Positions 9,286 to 17,839 of a stretch of 64,000 bases of DNA are shown piece after piece; positions within the stretch are counted from its first letter, which is position 1; each line of letters opens with the position of its first letter. The position numbers and the translations under genes were made by a program. The notes under the pieces were generated by a model. The model was not told the origin of the DNA. It was given only the letters and a program-made list of their open reading frames with translations, and did no database searches. This DNA comes from CAVVFX01 sp963747535 (GTDB lineage: Bacteria; Acidobacteriota; Terriglobia; Bryobacterales; Bryobacteraceae): contig CAVVFX010000002.1 in assembly GCA_963747535.1 (NCBI GenBank), positions 992,001 through 1,056,000 of the forward strand, in the 5' to 3' direction.

Positions 9286-10071
9286 ATGAAATCCACGACC
9301 GTCGTACCTACGCTTCTGCTTCTTTCCACCGCACTCCACGCGCAACTTGCAGCGCCCAACGGAATGGGTGTAGCCATGGGGCATCTCCATATCAACACCG
9401 CTGACGTAGCGGCTCAGAAGAAGGTGTGGATTGGCATGCTGGAAGCGAAGCCCGTCAAACTGGGAAACCTTGAGGGGGTCAGCATGCCCGGCGCCGTCAT
9501 CCTGTTTACCGCGAAGGCACCCACGGGACCCACCGAAGGGTCGAGCGTAAATCATGTAGGCGTACTGGTGCCCAGCATTGCGCCATTTCCCGCCAAACTC
9601 GACGCCCTGGGACTCCAGTACACTAAGAACGCCAACGGCAAACAGATTATGGTCGCCGGTCCCGACGGACTGAAGCTCGAACTGTCCGCCGACCCGTCCA
9701 TTACGGAACCAGTTCGTTTTCATCACATCCACTTCTACACCGCCGATCCGATCGCGATTCAAGCGTGGTACGCGGAAAAGTTCGGCGCCATACCGGGCAA
9801 ACGGGCACAATGGGATGCCGGCGATGTGCCGGGCGCCAATCTCACTTTCGCCAAAGCTCCCGGAGATGTAGTGCCGACGGTTGGCCGCGCGCTGGACCAC
9901 ATCGGCTTCGAAGTCCACGATCTGGAAGCGTTCTCAAAGAAGCTGGAAGCTTCGGGAGTCAAGTTGGACACGCCCTACCGGAAGATGCCGCAGCTCGGCC
10001 TGGCTCTGGTATTTCTCACCGACCCCTGGGGCACGCGCATTGAGCTGACCGAAGGGCTCGGAAAGCTCTAA
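9286..10071 (+). CDS. Secreted VOC-superfamily protein (glyoxalase/dioxygenase fold)
   Basis: 261 residues. A signal peptide (VVPTLLLLSTALHAQ) is followed by two beta-alpha-beta-beta-beta modules typical of the vicinal oxygen chelate fold. Candidate metal ligands are His in MGHLHINTAD, His in RFHHIHFYTADP and DHIGFEVHDLE, and Glu in RIELTEGLG. The substrate cannot be deduced. It begins 17 bases after metW and may be transcribed with it, but a periplasmic enzyme has no obvious link to methionine synthesis. Its stop overlaps the convergent fucosidase gene by 4 bp. Confidence 0.8.
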   Translation: MKSTTVVPTLLLLSTALHAQLAAPNGMGVAMGHLHINTADVAAQKKVWIGMLEAKPVKLGNLEGVSMPGAVILFTAKAPTGPTEGSSVNHVGVLVPSIAPFPAKLDALGLQYTKNANGKQIMVAGPDGLKLELSADPSITEPVRFHHIHFYTADPIAIQAWYAEKFGAIPGKRAQWDAGDVPGANLTFAKAPGDVVPTVGRALDHIGFEVHDLEAFSKKLEASGVKLDTPYRKMPQLGLALVFLTDPWGTRIELTEGLGKL

Positions 10072-11417
10072 TTCGTCTGCAGCACCAGGACAGACGCAAT
10101 CTTCCCGGGCGCTGCAGCCGGAAGCGCGACGCTGATATGGTCGTCCTTCTGTTGCACCTTTAGCGAAGCGTGCTTCGCATCGGCAAGCAGATAGGCCTTC
10201 TTCACTTTGCCCTGCACTTTATCCAGTTCGAAAGCGCCTGCCGGCCACTTGAAGATCGTGATATACAGTTTGCCGGGCTTCGTCGTGCAGCGCCAGTCAG
10301 TCTTGGCGTTATAGGTTGGATTGCCTCGTTTGTCTTTCAGTCCGGTAGGTGTTCCAAGCTCGTCGCCAAACGGAGTCGGCCCTGCGCCATAGATTGCCTC
10401 GCCGTTGACCTTCAGCCATTTCCCCACCTCGCGCAGATTGTCCTGGCTGGCTTGCGGGATCACGCCTTCGGACGTGGGCCCCACGTTCAGCAGGTAGTTA
10501 CCGCCCTTACTGGCGATGTCCACGAGTTTGAAGGTCAGGTCTTCGGGAGTCTTCCAATCGGTGTCATTTTTCTTGAAGCCCCAGGTATGGTTTAAGGTCG
10601 CAGGAACTTCCCAGTCGCCTTTGACAACGGTGTCGGGGATCCGGTTGTCGCCCATGGAACGATAGTCGCCTTCCTTCCCCAGACGACCGTCGATCAGTGT
10701 GGCCGGCTGCGCGTTGTGCACGATGTCGATGAAGCGCTGCCCGCGATCGTTGACGTCCATCATGCGCGGCGTGTCGAACCAGACCAGGCAGATGGGGCCG
10801 TAATTGCTGAGTAACTCCTTCACCTGCGGCTCAGCCTTACCCCGCAGATATTGATCGAAATCCTTCTTGTCGTCCGGACCGAAATCCCAGGTATTCCCCG
10901 CCCCGTTCGGTTCATGCCAATCCTGCGCCTGCGAGTAGTAGAACCCGAACCTGATATGGTGCCGCGCAGCCGCCTCGGACAGTTCCTTCAAAGGATCGCG
11001 ATGAAACGGCGTGGCGTCGTAGATATTGTATTTGCTGACTTGCGAGTGGTACATCGCGAAGCCGTCGTGATGTTTGCTGGTGATCACGATGTATTTCATC
11101 CCCGCGTCCTCGGCCATCTGAACCCACGCTTCGGCGTTGAACTTCACCGGGTTGAACTGGGTGGCGAGCTGCTCGTATTCCGTGACCGGAATCTTCGCGC
11201 GGTTCATGATCCATTCGCCGATGCCGTTGATCTGCTGCCCCTTCCATTCGCCGGCCGGGATGCAATAGAGCCCCCAATGGATGAACAGTCCGAACTTGGC
11301 GTCGCGGAACCATTGCATCTTCTGGTCCTGGGTCAAGGGCTGCTGGGCCAGACCCTGGGAAGTGGACAACGCCGCCACGAGCAACGTCAGGCGGAACGGG
11401 TTGGATGTGAGTCTCAT
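10068..11417 (-). CDS. Alpha-L-fucosidase, GH29 family
   Basis: 449 residues with a signal peptide ending at QGLAQQ, so periplasmic or secreted. GH29 landmarks: WFRDAKFGLFIHWGLY at 36-51, SKHHDGFAMYHS near 114-125, and the nucleophile region LVWFDTPRMM with Asp215 (family form WFDG; here the residue after Asp is Thr). Also FKLVDIASKGGNYLLNVGP near residue 300, followed by a C-terminal beta domain. It releases L-fucose from glycans by a retaining mechanism; the exact linkage is unknown. It stands alone and converges on the VOC gene. Confidence 0.9.
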   Translation of the reverse strand: MRLTSNPFRLTLLVAALSTSQGLAQQPLTQDQKMQWFRDAKFGLFIHWGLYCIPAGEWKGQQINGIGEWIMNRAKIPVTEYEQLATQFNPVKFNAEAWVQMAEDAGMKYIVITSKHHDGFAMYHSQVSKYNIYDATPFHRDPLKELSEAAARHHIRFGFYYSQAQDWHEPNGAGNTWDFGPDDKKDFDQYLRGKAEPQVKELLSNYGPICLVWFDTPRMMDVNDRGQRFIDIVHNAQPATLIDGRLGKEGDYRSMGDNRIPDTVVKGDWEVPATLNHTWGFKKNDTDWKTPEDLTFKLVDIASKGGNYLLNVGPTSEGVIPQASQDNLREVGKWLKVNGEAIYGAGPTPFGDELGTPTGLKDKRGNPTYNAKTDWRCTTKPGKLYITIFKWPAGAFELDKVQGKVKKAYLLADAKHASLKVQQKDDHISVALPAAAPGKIASVLVLQTN

Positions 11418-11468
11418 AAGGTGGTAACTATGTTATCGCTAAATACCGGCGCCGATTGAGCCCGGGCT

Positions 11469-12497
11469 TTAGCAGATTCGCGGGAGTTGTTCTCCGCTGA
11501 TCATGTGGAGGATGCGCTCGCCCCCGGCTATGGAACGCAGATACACCGTCGTTGCGGTTTCGCTCAGGACTGTGCCTACTCGCGAGGCTTCCGGCAGAAG
11601 CTGCAACGCCTGCTCCGCCTGGTTCGCTGGGATGAACGCTACGAATCGGCCTTCGTTCGCCACGTACAGCGGATCCAGACCCAAGAGTTCACAGGCTGCG
11701 CGGACCGTTTCCGTCACCGGTATTTTGGATTCATCGAGGTGCACGCTCAACTTCCTCGACTGCGCCAGTTCGTTCAGCGCACTCGTCAACCCACCGCGGG
11801 TCAAGTCGCGGAGGCAGTGAATATCGATCCCGGCGTCGAGCAGTGCTGCGACCGGTTCCCATAACGGCGCGGTGTCGCTCTCGATGGGCGAATCGAATTC
11901 CAGGCCTTCCCGAGTCGACATAATGGTGATGCCGTGCGCACCCAGGTCCCCGCTGACGATGATCGCGTCGCCGGGCTCAATTCGCTCTGCGCCGACACCA
12001 TGGCGGACTTGCCCAATCCCCGAAGTGTTGATGTACAGGCCGTCAGCCTTGCCATGATCAACTACCTTGGTGTCTCCGGTGACCAGTTGAACACCGGCAC
12101 GATTCGCCGCAACCTTCATCGATTCGGCAATGGTCCGTAGGATAGCGATCTCTAGACCTTCTTCCAGGATGAAACCGCAGCTCAGATACAGAGGCTGCGC
12201 ACCGCACATCGCGAGATCGTTGACGGTGCCGTTGACCGCCAGGTCGCCGATGGTGCCTCCGGGGAAAATGAGCGGCCGGACCACGTAGGAGTCAGTCGTA
12301 AATGCGAGGTTGGCATTGCCGATCGAGAAGACTGCACCGTCGTGACGCGTGTCGAGCAGTTCATTGGAAAACAGCGGCATGAAGACCGACTCGATCAACC
12401 GCTGTGACATTCTGCCTCCGCCGCCGTGGGCCATGGTGATGCGGGCGCCATTGTCGACTGAGACCGGACACTGGAGGGTGAACTCAGGCTTTGGCAT
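11469..12497 (-). CDS. hypE: Hydrogenase maturation protein HypE
   Basis: 342 residues from the ATG at 12497; a GTG at 12515 is possible. HypE receives the carbamoyl group from HypF and dehydrates it to a thiocyanate on its C-terminal cysteine, making the cyanide ligand of the NiFe active site. Signatures are TMAHGGGGRMSQRLIESVF at the N-terminus, GDTKVVDHGKADGLYINTSG in the PurM-like ATP-binding part, and the invariant terminal PRIC with Cys as the last residue. The start overlaps hypD by 14 bases. Last gene of the hydrogenase operon. hypF, its essential partner, is not in the window. Confidence 0.96.
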   Translation of the reverse strand: MPKPEFTLQCPVSVDNGARITMAHGGGGRMSQRLIESVFMPLFSNELLDTRHDGAVFSIGNANLAFTTDSYVVRPLIFPGGTIGDLAVNGTVNDLAMCGAQPLYLSCGFILEEGLEIAILRTIAESMKVAANRAGVQLVTGDTKVVDHGKADGLYINTSGIGQVRHGVGAERIEPGDAIIVSGDLGAHGITIMSTREGLEFDSPIESDTAPLWEPVAALLDAGIDIHCLRDLTRGGLTSALNELAQSRKLSVHLDESKIPVTETVRAACELLGLDPLYVANEGRFVAFIPANQAEQALQLLPEASRVGTVLSETATTVYLRSIAGGERILHMISGEQLPRIC

Positions 12498-13569
12498 AGA
12501 GGTAGTATGCGGCACACGCGCCTTCCGAACTCACCATGGGCGCGCCGAGCGGATGTTCCGGCGTGCATGCGCAGCCGAACGCGGGACAGTCGAAGGGTTT
12601 CTTGACGCCTTGCAGTACCAGGCCGCTGATGCATTCCGCCGGCTCGGACACATGGCCCACATCGATGCTGAAACGCCCTTCCGCATCGAAGCGCCGGTAT
12701 TCTCCTCGCAGGCGCAGACCGCTGGACGGGATCTCGCCGATCCCCCGCCAGGTACGCTCGGAGACTTCGAAGATCTCGGCGACCGTCTTCTGCGCGGGCT
12801 GGTTTCCGTCGCGTTGTACCGCACGCCCGTATTGGTTCTCGACCTGCGCCCGGCCGCTTTCGAGCAGCCGCACGCAGAGCAGCACACCTTCCAGAATGTC
12901 GACCGGCTCGAAGCCGGTGACCACGATGGGAACGTGGTACTTCGCGGCCACCGTCTCATAGTCGCGAAAGCCGGTGATGGTGCACACGTGGCCCGGCGCA
13001 AGGAAGCCCTGGATGCGGCAGTTGGGAGACGAGAGAATCGCTTCCATGGCCGGAGGCACCAGAACGTGCGCGACCAGGATCGAAAAATTATCGAGCCCCA
13101 ATCTGGCGGCTTGCCACACCGCCATGGCGTTGGCTGGCGCCGTGGTCTCGAATCCAACCGCGAAGAAGACCACCTGCCGCAGCGGATTGGCGCTCGCGAT
13201 CTTCACCGCGTCGAGCGGCGAATAAACCATGCGGACGTCCGCGCCCTCGGCCTTCGCATCGGAAAGGCTCCTACGAGATCCGGGGACGCGCAGCATGTCG
13301 CCGAACGAAGTAAAGATGACCTCTGGGTACGCAGCGATCGCGATCGCCTTGTCGATCAGTTCGATGGGCGTCACGCATACCGGACATCCGGGGCCGTGCA
13401 CCAATGAAACACTCGCGGGCAGCATCGCTTCGAGGCCGCTCTTCATGATGTTGTGGGTCTGGCCGCCGCAGACTTCCATCAGCGTCCACGGGCGAGTCAC
13501 GCACTCGCGGATGGCTCCTGCGAGTTTGCCGACTAGCTGCGGGTCGCGGTATTCGTCCAGGTGTTTCAT
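12484..13569 (-). CDS. hypD: Hydrogenase maturation protein HypD
   Basis: 361 residues, normal length. HypD is the [4Fe-4S] scaffold that, with HypC, assembles the Fe(CN)2CO unit. Visible motifs are MEVCGGQTHNIMKSG, HGPGCPVCVTP (conserved cysteines), FFAVGFETTAPANAM and the C-terminal cysteine cluster AFGCACTPEHPLGAPMVSSE. The gene lies 23 bases downstream of the hypB stop. That gap is taken up by a 28-bp palindrome. The 3' end overlaps hypE. Confidence 0.96.
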   Translation of the reverse strand: MKHLDEYRDPQLVGKLAGAIRECVTRPWTLMEVCGGQTHNIMKSGLEAMLPASVSLVHGPGCPVCVTPIELIDKAIAIAAYPEVIFTSFGDMLRVPGSRRSLSDAKAEGADVRMVYSPLDAVKIASANPLRQVVFFAVGFETTAPANAMAVWQAARLGLDNFSILVAHVLVPPAMEAILSSPNCRIQGFLAPGHVCTITGFRDYETVAAKYHVPIVVTGFEPVDILEGVLLCVRLLESGRAQVENQYGRAVQRDGNQPAQKTVAEIFEVSERTWRGIGEIPSSGLRLRGEYRRFDAEGRFSIDVGHVSEPAECISGLVLQGVKKPFDCPAFGCACTPEHPLGAPMVSSEGACAAYYLYAKA

Positions 13570-13577
13570 AGAGTCAT

Positions 13578-13605
13578 CCTTGTGGAGTAGGCCTACTCCA
13601 CAAGG
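13578..13605. repeat. 28-bp perfect palindrome between hypB and hypD
   Basis: Each 14-base half reads CCTTGTGGAGTAGG, giving exact two-fold symmetry. It contains the hypB stop codon and the last four hypB codons, and ends 9 bases before the hypD ATG. It could form a strong stem in the polycistronic mRNA. The half-site TGTGGAGTAGGCC recurs elsewhere in the window, so this is a member of a dispersed repeat rather than an operon-specific site. Confidence 0.75.
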
Positions 13606-14279
13606 GCGACGTGGGCCTCGCGTTTGCGCAGCGCGGTTACGCGATGACGGAACCAGGCGATCCAGCTATCGATCCCTTCACCGGTGCGGCAAGAGATCGG
13701 GAAGACCGGCGCGGACGGATTCACCTTACGTACATTGGCCGTAAGTTCTTCGAGCGAGACGCCGGCGTAGGGGATCAGATCGACTTTGTTGAGCAGAATC
13801 GCGTCGGCCGTCTGGAACATGAGGGGATATTTTTGCGGCTTCTCGGCGCCCTCTACGGCGCTGTAGACCATCACGCGCAGATCTTCGCCAAGGTCGAATT
13901 CGGCCGGGCAGACCAGGTTGCCGACGTTCTCGATGATCAGCAGTTCGGCTTCGCTGATGTGAAATTCAGTTAACGCACGCGAGATCATTTTGGCATCGAG
14001 ATGACAGCAGGTACCGGTCGTGATCTGGTAGGCGGGAACGCCGGCCGCTTGAATGCGATCAGCATCGAAGGTAGTGTAGAGATCTCCTTCGATGACCGCC
14101 ATCTGAAAATCGTCCTTCAGTGCCCGCAAGGTCTTCTCGAGCACCGAGGTCTTCCCTGCGCCCGGCGCGGACATAAAGTTAACCACCGCGAGCCCGTGCT
14201 GTTCAAACAACCGCCGGTTGGCTTCGGCACACTGGTCGTTCCGGCTCAGGACTTTGGTCTCTACCGTCACTCGTTCCAT
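13593..14279 (-). CDS. hypB: Hydrogenase nickel-incorporation GTPase HypB
   Basis: 228 residues starting at the ATG at 14279, which follows GGGAGAAATCA. It is a GTPase that delivers nickel to the hydrogenase large subunit together with HypA. P-loop MSAPGAGKTSVLEKTL, metal-site loop TTGTCCHLDAKM, and the LLNKVDLIPY nucleotide-specificity segment are visible. The His-rich N-terminal nickel-storage stretch found in some HypB proteins is absent. The last codons lie in the 28-bp palindrome. The start overlaps the 3' end of hypA by 77 bases. Confidence 0.95.
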   Translation of the reverse strand: MERVTVETKVLSRNDQCAEANRRLFEQHGLAVVNFMSAPGAGKTSVLEKTLRALKDDFQMAVIEGDLYTTFDADRIQAAGVPAYQITTGTCCHLDAKMISRALTEFHISEAELLIIENVGNLVCPAEFDLGEDLRVMVYSAVEGAEKPQKYPLMFQTADAILLNKVDLIPYAGVSLEELTANVRKVNPSAPVFPISCRTGEGIDSWIAWFRHRVTALRKREAHVALVE

Positions 14280-14616
14280 TGATTTCTCCCAGTTCCACCC
14301 ATTCCACTTGCATTTCACGGCCCGAAACAATGGTGACAGGCGCGTGGCAGCGGGGGCAGATCAGACAGTATTCTTCTTCCGGCGGTCCCGTCCAGTGGCA
14401 TGCGGGACAGGCGCCGATTAACGGGACTCGTTCTACGTCCAGAAACGCATGGGCTGCCAGCGTGTCGATCTTCAGCACTTCAAACGCAAATTCCAGGGCC
14501 TCGCGGACAACTCCGGTGAAAGCTCCCAAGTGCAGGTGAATCTTTAGAATGGCGCGTCCACACGCAACGCCTTCCGCGATCTCGATCACACTGGCGGCTA
14601 TGCCTGCTTCGTGCAT
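14203..14616 (-). CDS. hypA: Hydrogenase nickel-incorporation protein HypA
   Basis: 137 residues, beginning with the invariant MHEAG (family MHE, whose Met and His bind nickel). Structural zinc site: CPACHWTG followed after 13 residues by CLICPRC. About 24 residues longer at the C-terminus than usual; the tail is read out of frame inside hypB and shows no family similarity. It starts 2 bases after the hypC stop. Confidence 0.94.
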   Translation of the reverse strand: MHEAGIAASVIEIAEGVACGRAILKIHLHLGAFTGVVREALEFAFEVLKIDTLAAHAFLDVERVPLIGACPACHWTGPPEEEYCLICPRCHAPVTIVSGREMQVEWVELGEINGTSDGRDQSPEPERPVCRSQPAVV

Positions 14617-14618
14617 GG

Positions 14619-14864
14619 CTAATGGCCCAGTTCGTCGGCTACCAGACCCATGGTTTCCAGATCTCTCAAGGTTTGCTCGGCTTCGTCCTCGTCTATCTTG
14701 CTGATGGCGAAGCCCACGTGCACCAGCACATAGTCTCCTGGCTGCGCTTCGGGCACGAAACCGAGGAAGGTCTGCCGCGTGATGCCACCGAATTGCACTT
14801 TTCCGACGCGCATCCCGCCGATCTCGTCCGTATCCACGATTTTTCCGGGAATCGCCAGGCACAT
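14619..14864 (-). CDS. hypC: Hydrogenase assembly chaperone HypC
   Basis: 81 residues, starting MCLAIPGKI. Cys2, exposed after Met removal, binds the iron centre and the large-subunit precursor. The core GDYVLVHVGFAISKIDEDEA is the HypC/HupF signature. The ATG at 14864 was chosen because Cys2 must follow it. It sits between hyaD and hypA with gaps of 2-5 bases. Confidence 0.96.
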   Translation of the reverse strand: MCLAIPGKIVDTDEIGGMRVGKVQFGGITRQTFLGFVPEAQPGDYVLVHVGFAISKIDEDEAEQTLRDLETMGLVADELGH

Positions 14865-14869
14865 CTGCG

Positions 14870-15394
14870 CTACCTCCTTGCCGCCTGGAGCACTCCCGAT
14901 GCGCACGCCAGGGCCGCGGGGAGGGCTTTCACCACGCTGCGGCTTAAGCTGATGCCCGTTCGAATCGTCTCCGGTTCAATCCCCACCACCACTACTTCCC
15001 GCGGTTCCCAGCCGAGCAACTTCGCATAGGCCAACAATTCGAGCGCATTGCTCTCGTGCGAGGTGGAAGCGCGTCTGGCGCGGAGTTCGTCCAGGTCGGC
15101 TCCGCGCAAAACGTGAATCGTTCCCGGCTGATCGCCGAGTGCCACCGCGTCCAATACCACGAGGAGTTCGCGCCCGGTGAGTTGTCCCAGCAACGCAAGC
15201 CCCTGGGTCCCTCCATCGATAAACTCGACTTCGTCGCCAAAGTCCCGCTTGGAGAGTTCCTGGAGCATCTGCAGACCTGCCCCATCGTCTTGCAAGAGGA
15301 GATTGCCGACACCTAAGACGAGAATGGGCGCGGCAGGCCAAAGGCCTACTCCACGAGGATTGGCGAGATCGGGTTTAGCTAAGCCAGCGGTCAT
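14870..15394 (-). CDS. hyaD: Hydrogenase maturation protease (HyaD/HupD type)
   Basis: 174 residues from the ATG at 15394; a GTG at 15406 is also possible. It removes the C-terminal peptide of the large subunit after nickel insertion. Peptidase M52 motifs are LVLGVGNLLLQDDGAG (acidic nickel ligand), LVVLDAVALGDQPGT and STSHESNALELLAYA (His ligand). The first 20 or so residues before the GVGN strand are not part of the family. They are encoded partly by a short repeat (15332-15357), so the N-terminus looks lengthened by repeat sequence. The gene overlaps the end of hyaC by 20 bases. Confidence 0.94.
   Translation of the reverse strand: MTAGLAKPDLANPRGVGLWPAAPILVLGVGNLLLQDDGAGLQMLQELSKRDFGDEVEFIDGGTQGLALLGQLTGRELLVVLDAVALGDQPGTIHVLRGADLDELRARRASTSHESNALELLAYAKLLGWEPREVVVVGIEPETIRTGISLSRSVVKALPAALACASGVLQAARR
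15332..15357. repeat. Repeat half-site inside the 5' end of hyaD
   Basis: Contains GGCCTACTCCAC, the same half-site as the palindrome at 13578, preceded by a small AGGCC-AAA-GGCCT hairpin. It lies in the coding sequence and gives the residues NPRGVGLWPA of the protease N-terminus. Confidence 0.55.
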
Positions 15395-16100
15395 GATCGA
15401 GGTCACCTTTTTCGTAAAACTTGTAGCCTGCCACCATGGAGGAGATCAGGCCATTCTTGTACTGCCGGTCGTCATAGAGCACGATGTAGACGTGCAGAAT
15501 CGCGAAGACAATAAAGCCCCAGGCGAAGAGGTGATGCCACATGTGCAGTCTGAAAGACCCGCCAAACAGCGGGATCATCCAGCCGACCAAGGTGTCCCAG
15601 AAGCCGCCGGGGTTCGATTCCGAATAGAGAGCCAGGCCCGTGAGGATCTGCAGCCAGCCCAAGCCGATCACCAAGACCGTGTACGACAGACCGGCCAGCG
15701 CGTTGTGTCCCAAATGGACGTGACCCCGTTCCAGGTACAGGTAGCGCAACGCCTGGACCCGTAGATCCTCCCACCAGGATTTACGCCAGACGAACGGGAA
15801 TCCGGATCGGGCGTAATTGTTCCCGACATAGAACCAGTAGACGCGCAGCAGAAAGCTGAACAGCAGGATGTAGCCGAACAGAAAATGAATCTCACGGATG
15901 CGGCCCATGACGAAATTACGGTAAGCTTCCCCGTTGGGCGCAAGAATCGGATGGTTGATGTAGAGTCCGGTCAGGAACAGCATCGAGAGGCTGATGACGT
16001 TGACCCAGTGCGAGATGCGCACCGGGAGTTGCCAGACGTACTGGCGGCCGTAAGTCGGCTCCTCGCCGGTTTTGAGTGGGCGATATATGCTTGTTGCCAT
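15375..16100 (-). CDS. hyaC: Ni/Fe-hydrogenase b-type cytochrome subunit
   Basis: 241 residues with four membrane helices. It is the membrane anchor that takes electrons from the small subunit to quinone through two b haems. Candidate haem-ligand histidines are His31 in RISHWVN, His in LGHNALAG, and those in HMWHHLFAW and ILHVYIVLYDDRQYKNG, the last being the family's C-terminal signature. The ATG at 16100 is 8 bases after the hyaB stop. The open frame continues upstream inside hyaB, but there it is only antiphase sequence. Confidence 0.95.
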   Translation of the reverse strand: MATSIYRPLKTGEEPTYGRQYVWQLPVRISHWVNVISLSMLFLTGLYINHPILAPNGEAYRNFVMGRIREIHFLFGYILLFSFLLRVYWFYVGNNYARSGFPFVWRKSWWEDLRVQALRYLYLERGHVHLGHNALAGLSYTVLVIGLGWLQILTGLALYSESNPGGFWDTLVGWMIPLFGGSFRLHMWHHLFAWGFIVFAILHVYIVLYDDRQYKNGLISSMVAGYKFYEKGDLDHDRWLS

Positions 16101-16108
16101 AGCGTCCC

Positions 16109-17830
16109 CTACCTCACCACCACCTCGGCCAATTGTTCGCCATCCGGACCGATCACGTGTGACGCACAGGCGAGACAGGGATCGAACGAATGGATGGTGC
16201 GTAAGATCTCGACCGGTCGTTTGGGATCCGCCATCGGCGTGCCGATCAACGCCGCTTCGTAGGCCCCATGCTGTCCCCTGCCGTCTTTTGGCGAAGCGTT
16301 CCAGGTGGACGGAACCACGATCTGATAATTGGCGATCTTCTTGTCCTTGATCTGGATCCAGTGGCACAATGCGCCGCGCGGAGCTTCGGTGAAGCCGAGG
16401 CCCTTCGATTCCGGCTTCCAGGTGTCGGGCTCCCAATTCCGCGTGTCCGCGGTCGCCGAATCGCCTGCCTTCAGATTGGCGATCAGACGGTCGTATTCGT
16501 TCATCAGCCAGTGAACTGCCAGGCGCGATTCCAGGCCGCGGGCAGCGGTGCGGCCCAGCGTGGAGAACAGCGCCTCGGGCCCCACCTTCAGCCGCCCGAG
16601 CGCCTCAACCACGACTTCTTTGAACTCCGCCCGTCCGCTCGCAAAACCCACCAGCATGCGGGCAAGCGGACCAACTTCCATGGCGTTGCCTTTCCAGCGC
16701 GGAGCCTTAAGCCATGAGTACGCCTTGGCTTCGTCCAGTTCTTTGTAAGGCAGACCGGGCCCGGTGTATTTCGCCTCCGTGACGCCTTCCCACGGATGTA
16801 GGGAAGTCTTGCCGTCAGGGTAGGTGTACCAGGAATGCCCAATCTCTTCCTGGATCTGTCCCATATCCGCAGGATCTACGGGAAGGACTTCGCTCAGCTT
16901 TTTGCCAAGAATCGCGCCGCGCGGGAATAGGAACTTCGAGATATCGCCGATGCCGGCCTGCGGCAGATCGCCGTAGACCATGTAGTTTCCGAGGCCGCCG
17001 CCGATCTGGGTCCATTCCGGATAGAAGGAGGCTACGGCCAGAAGGTCCGGGATGTACATGTGCTCGACCACGTGGATCGCCTGTTTGATCAGGTCGCGTA
17101 CCAAGTCGAGCTGTTCCATGTTGATCGCGTTGTCGCTCTGCATGGAAATCGCTGACGCCATGCCGCCGACGATGTAGTTGGGATGTGGATTCTTGCCGCC
17201 GAAGATGGTGTGGATCTTGATGATCTCCTTTTGCCACTTCAGCGCTTCCAGGTAATGGCATACTGCCATCAGGTTCGCTTCCGGCGGAAGTTTGTAGGCC
17301 GGATGTCCCCAATAAGCGTTGGCGAAAATCCCCAACTGGCCGGACTCCACGAACTTCTTCAACGTTCCGGCCATCCCCGCGAAGTAGGCGGCGTCTGCCG
17401 GTTGCCATTCCGGCGCAACCTTCTGGGCCAGCGCCGCCGTGGCGACGGGATCGGCCTTCAATGCCGAAACTACATCCACCCAGTCCAAGGCATGCAGGTG
17501 ATAGAAGTGGATCACGTGGTCCTGAACCATCTGGGTAAGATACATGATGTTGCGGATGATCTCGGCGTTCGGCGGAATATGGATCCCCAGTGCGTTCTCG
17601 ACGGACCGCACGCTGGCCAACGCGTGCACCGTCGTGCAAACGCCGCAGATCCTCTCGCAGAACGCCCAGGCATCGCGCGGATCGCGTCCCTGGAGAATCA
17701 CCTCGATACCCCGCCACATGGTGCCGGAGCTCATGGCGTCCTGGATCTTGTTGCCGTTGTCCAGCATGGCCTCGACGCGGAGGTGACCTTCGATGCGCGT
17801 AATCGGATCAACCACTACTCGCTGTGACAT
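16109..17830 (-). CDS. hyaB: [NiFe]-hydrogenase large subunit
   Basis: 573 residues. Holds the NiFe site that splits H2 in the periplasm. N-terminal nickel ligands: Cys62 and Cys65 in ERICGVCTTVHA. C-terminal ligands: Cys552 and Cys555 in DPCLACASH. Cleavage after His558 by HyaD would remove the last 15 residues (VIGPDGEQLAEVVVR). Length and both motifs agree with membrane-bound uptake (group 1) enzymes. Exported as a complex with the Tat-carrying small subunit. Starts 9 bases after the hyaA stop. Confidence 0.97.
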   Translation of the reverse strand: MSQRVVVDPITRIEGHLRVEAMLDNGNKIQDAMSSGTMWRGIEVILQGRDPRDAWAFCERICGVCTTVHALASVRSVENALGIHIPPNAEIIRNIMYLTQMVQDHVIHFYHLHALDWVDVVSALKADPVATAALAQKVAPEWQPADAAYFAGMAGTLKKFVESGQLGIFANAYWGHPAYKLPPEANLMAVCHYLEALKWQKEIIKIHTIFGGKNPHPNYIVGGMASAISMQSDNAINMEQLDLVRDLIKQAIHVVEHMYIPDLLAVASFYPEWTQIGGGLGNYMVYGDLPQAGIGDISKFLFPRGAILGKKLSEVLPVDPADMGQIQEEIGHSWYTYPDGKTSLHPWEGVTEAKYTGPGLPYKELDEAKAYSWLKAPRWKGNAMEVGPLARMLVGFASGRAEFKEVVVEALGRLKVGPEALFSTLGRTAARGLESRLAVHWLMNEYDRLIANLKAGDSATADTRNWEPDTWKPESKGLGFTEAPRGALCHWIQIKDKKIANYQIVVPSTWNASPKDGRGQHGAYEAALIGTPMADPKRPVEILRTIHSFDPCLACASHVIGPDGEQLAEVVVR

Positions 17831-17839
17831 ATGCTCACC

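Noticed and set aside
12349..13407. 352-codon plus-strand frame
   Set aside because: Antisense to hypD, which is clearly coding on the minus strand.
14203..14279. Overlap of hypA and hypB as a possible frameshift
   Set aside because: Both proteins are complete over their conserved parts; only the non-conserved HypA tail overlaps.
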